Assembly: GCA_951394045.1 (NCBI GenBank)
Contig: OX595985.1
Location: 1,860,001 to 1,924,000 of the forward strand
Direction of reading: 5' to 3'
Origin: Nitzschia sp. DOCU1
Taxonomy: Eukaryota > Bacillariophyta > Bacillariophyceae > Bacillariales > Bacillariaceae
DNA length: 64,000 nt
How positions within the stretch are numbered: position 1 is the stretch's first letter; the number at the start of each line of letters is the position of its first letter. The position numbers were made by a program, and so were the translations under genes. Below, one piece after another: positions 61,220 through 64,000 of the stretch. The notes under the pieces are model-generated. The model saw nothing but the letters and a program-made list of their open reading frames with translations. It did not search any database and was not told the DNA's origin.

Positions 61220-64000
61220 TTTCTAAAGTTCAGGTCGCAAGGACTGCTCAAGCAGCGACCGTGGCCCCGGTTGCCACAAACCGGCACTCTATTGTGACGC
61301 CAGAGTTGCTGGCACAGAAGTGGAGAATTGGATTGGAAACCGCGAAGAACACTTTGCAAGTGACGACTCAGGTGGGAATTCGGACCGCTGTTCATCCCCT
61401 CCGGAGGCGATACCGCACCGATATTTTGTCAGATTCAAGGCGACGATTGAAAGCCAAATTCTTCTCAGATACAATGGTTTCCGGGGTGAAATCTATTCGA
61501 GGTAATAAGTATGCACAAGTCTTCAGTGGCGAAGGCTTGATTAAGGTATTTCCAATGGAGTCAAAAGGTGAAGCTGGCGCGGCGTTGCAGGAGTTTCTTG
61601 ACGATGTCGGCGTGCCAGAAATGATGATGGTAGATGGTGCTTTGGAGCAAGTCGCCCCCGGCAGTGACTTTGCCAAGACCGCAAGGAAAGTTCGTATGAT
61701 ATTGCGGCAGACTGAGCCTTACTCACCATGGCACAATCGCTGCGAACGGGACATTGGAACACTGAGGAGGAAATGGAGAAACAGAGCAACATCTCTGGGC
61801 GTCCCAAGGAGAGTGTGGGATTACGGCATGGTATGGGAAGCTGAAATTCTGTCTCGCACCGCCTCGGGTCGCGATGGGAGGACAGGCGTGGAACGGGTAA
61901 CTGGTGACTCCGTCGACATTTCAGAGTGGCTTGATTTCTCATTTTGGGATCGTGTCTGGTATTGGGATAACCCCAACGCCGACATTAATCCACAGCTTGG
62001 TAGGTTTGTTGTCGTGGCCCACCGAATCGGCGGAGCTCTTTGCGATTATATAATGAACGAAACTGGAAGAGTCTTGGCTCGAACGACAGTTCAGCATGTG
62101 GTGGAAGACGATTATAAAAATGAGGACACTCGGCGAAGGATCGACAGGTTTGATCAACGGTTAGAAGAAGCACTCAACGATGAGCATGATATTGACAGAA
62201 ACGAGGAAGGTAAATTTGGGCAGCAAGATTTGTTTGCAGACGAAGTGGAAGATCACGAGGTCGTCGCCGCAGTGGAAGGCGAAGACATGCCTGGAATGGA
62301 CGTTGAGGGTCACGATGCTGACTCCTTGGATACATACATTGGAGCAGAGTTTTTGCTACCTCAGGGGGACGATTATGTGCGAGGGACCGTCAAGAAAAGG
62401 GCGAAGGGACCAGACGGTCGCCCAATAGGAAAGTATAATCCTAACCCTATCATGAACACACGGGAATACGAAGTCGAGTTCCCAGATGGGACAACAGCGG
62501 AGTATACAGCGAATATCATTGCCGAAAACCTATTCTCACAGGTGGACGATGAGGGCCACCAATTCTTTTACTTAAAGGAAATCTTGGATCACAGGTCTGA
62601 TGGACGAGCGATAAAGAAGGATAACGGATTTGTCGTCTCAAGAAATGGGAACCAGGTCCCAAAGATTACTACCGTGGGGTGGGATCTTTTGGTTGAATGG
62701 AAGGACGGTGCGACAACTTGGGTCGCGCTAAAAGATTTGAAAGAAAGCAATCCGGTAGAGGTGGCAGAGTATGCCGTTGGAAATGGAATCGCCGAAGAAC
62801 CCGCCTTCAAGTGGTGGGTTTCGGACGTGCTGCGAAAGCGCAACATTATCATTAAAAAGGTAAAGAGTCGGTATTGGAGGACTACCCACAAATTTGGCAT
62901 TCGGCTACCGCACTCGGTCAAGGAGGCGCTAAAAATTGACGAAGAAACTGGAACGACACTCTGGTACGATGCAATCATGAAGGAAATGAAGAACGTGCGC
63001 CCAGCCTTTCAAAGAAAGGACGGTATTACTATCGAGGAGGCAAGGTCAGGCAAAACACTGGTGGGATATCAAGAGATCAAGTGCCATATGGTATTTGATG
63101 TTAAGATGGATGGGAACTTCACGAGAAAAGCCAGGCTTGTTGCCGGAGGGCATACGACAGAGACCCCGGCGTCTATAACCTATGCATCGGTGGTTTCCAG
63201 GGACAGCGTGCGAATTGCACTTTTGATGGCAGCGTTGAACAACCTGGACATACTCGCGGCTGATATAGGCAACGCATATTTGAACGCCGACTGCCGCGAG
63301 AAGATTTGGACAGTCGCAGGACCGGAATTTGGCAGCGACGAAGGCGCGGTGATGTTAATCATCAAGGCATTATACGGACTACGGTGAGAGAGGAAATGGG
63401 AACGCAGAACTTGTCTCGTATACTAACCATTTATGGTTTTATTAATAAGTTCGTCCGGAGCGGCATGGAGGAATATGCTAAGGACGAGTCTGATTGATTT
63501 GGGGTGGCGTGACTCGAAAGCGGACCCCGACGTTTATATCAGACCGCAAGTCAAGCCGGACGGGAGTGAATATTATGAATACCTGCTGGTTTATGTCGAC
63601 GACATCATGTGCATGTCGCACAAACCGCAGGAGACGATGAAGGCTATCGCAGGGTTGTACCGGTTAAAGAACGATGAAGTGGCACCGCCCCAGAGATATC
63701 TCGGGGCAAACATAGGCAAGTACCAATTACCGGATGGTCGTTGCGTTTGGGCGATCTCGGCCAACGATTATGTGAAGAGTGCGGTCAAGAATTTGCGCGA
63801 AACTCTGAAGTCGGAGGGCCGTGATCTGCCGATGAAGGATTCAGATCGGCCATTTCCAAAGAGTTATCGGCCGGAATTGGACACCAGTCCATTATTGGAC
63901 GACGACATGGCAACTCGTTTTATGCATTTGATAGGAGTATTGCGATGGGCGTGTGAGCTCGGAAGAATTGATATGCTTGCGGAGGTAGCGTCGTTGGCGA
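61204..64000 (+). CDS. Copia C pol: integrase and reverse transcriptase, with an intron; runs off the edge
   Basis: The first ATG of the frame is 61204, but coding likely joins from the gag-protease frame upstream. Integrase acidic residues are visible in KFFSDTMVSG, MVDGALEQ and RCERDIGTL. The RT has AADIGNAYLNADC and KALYGLR; after the intron at 63384-63449 it continues SSGAAWRNMLRT and the catalytic YVDDIM. Unspliced, the frame stops at TGA 63385-63387, before the catalytic box. After splicing the frame is open to 64000. Aligning with Copia B needs no gap at the splice join. Confidence 0.85.
63384..63449 (+). other. 66-nt spliceosomal-type intron inside the RT
   Basis: GTGAGA at 63384, TACTAAC at 63421-63427, ATTAATAAG ending at 63449. 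The length matches the 66-85 nt introns of the LRR gene nearby. Removal restores the frame and a gapless match to other copia RTs. Confidence 0.75.

Larger units (their letters stand above)
58602..64000 (+). mobile_element. Copia C: Ty1/copia-type element, right end outside window
   Basis: Begins at least at the primer-binding site and runs off the edge inside the RNase H-proximal part of pol. It has an RGG-type gag, protease, integrase and reverse transcriptase in copia order. It is a more distant relative of Copia A and B. Confidence 0.85.

Overview
The window reads as nuclear DNA of a diatom, probably a raphid pennate. The signs are several Ty1/copia elements of the diatom type, a transmembrane leucine-rich-repeat (LRR) receptor-like gene with one repeat per exon, small GT-AG introns (64-129 nt) with CTAAC-type branch sites, a BspA-repeat sulfatase and a small family I associate with diatoms. 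This is inference from protein reading; I could not search databases. No rRNA, tRNA or CRISPR array is visible.

Layout. 1-2890 (minus) is the gag-protease-integrase part of a copia element with a CCHC zinc knuckle, cut by the window edge. 3436-10105 is a complete minus-strand copia element (here Copia A) with identical 157-bp LTRs, sitting 31 bp upstream of a glutathione S-transferase gene. 11-18 kb holds an HTH protein, an MFS transporter and a secreted protein with three near-identical 597-bp repeats. 18321-19263 is a 943-bp inverted-repeat transposon with an 8-bp target duplication. 19480-26036 is a second, broken copia element (Copia B), followed by a LINE fragment. 28.6-37.8 kb holds a BspA-sulfatase, a GT64-like glycosyltransferase, a small unknown protein and a coiled-coil protein with one intron.

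38515-45150 is a head-to-tail array of exactly seven 948-bp units, each the same inverted-repeat transposon plus a TCATGA spacer. It ends at the base where a 786-bp segmental duplication starts. That duplication carries the first domain of a large NLR-like gene and is joined to a decayed eIF3a pseudogene. The intact NLR-like gene (49871-53557) fuses a gamma-glutamylcyclotransferase-like domain to NB-ARC and TPR repeats. A methyltransferase-like type II membrane protein is divergent to it, and a 13-exon LRR receptor-like gene follows. From about 58.6 kb a third LTR element (Copia C) runs off the right edge; its reverse transcriptase carries what looks like a 66-nt spliceosomal intron.

The most interesting points are the cyclotransferase-NB-ARC-TPR fusion, the transposon array with circle-like junctions, the intron inside a reverse transcriptase, and the single in-frame UGA between gag and pol in Copia A and B.
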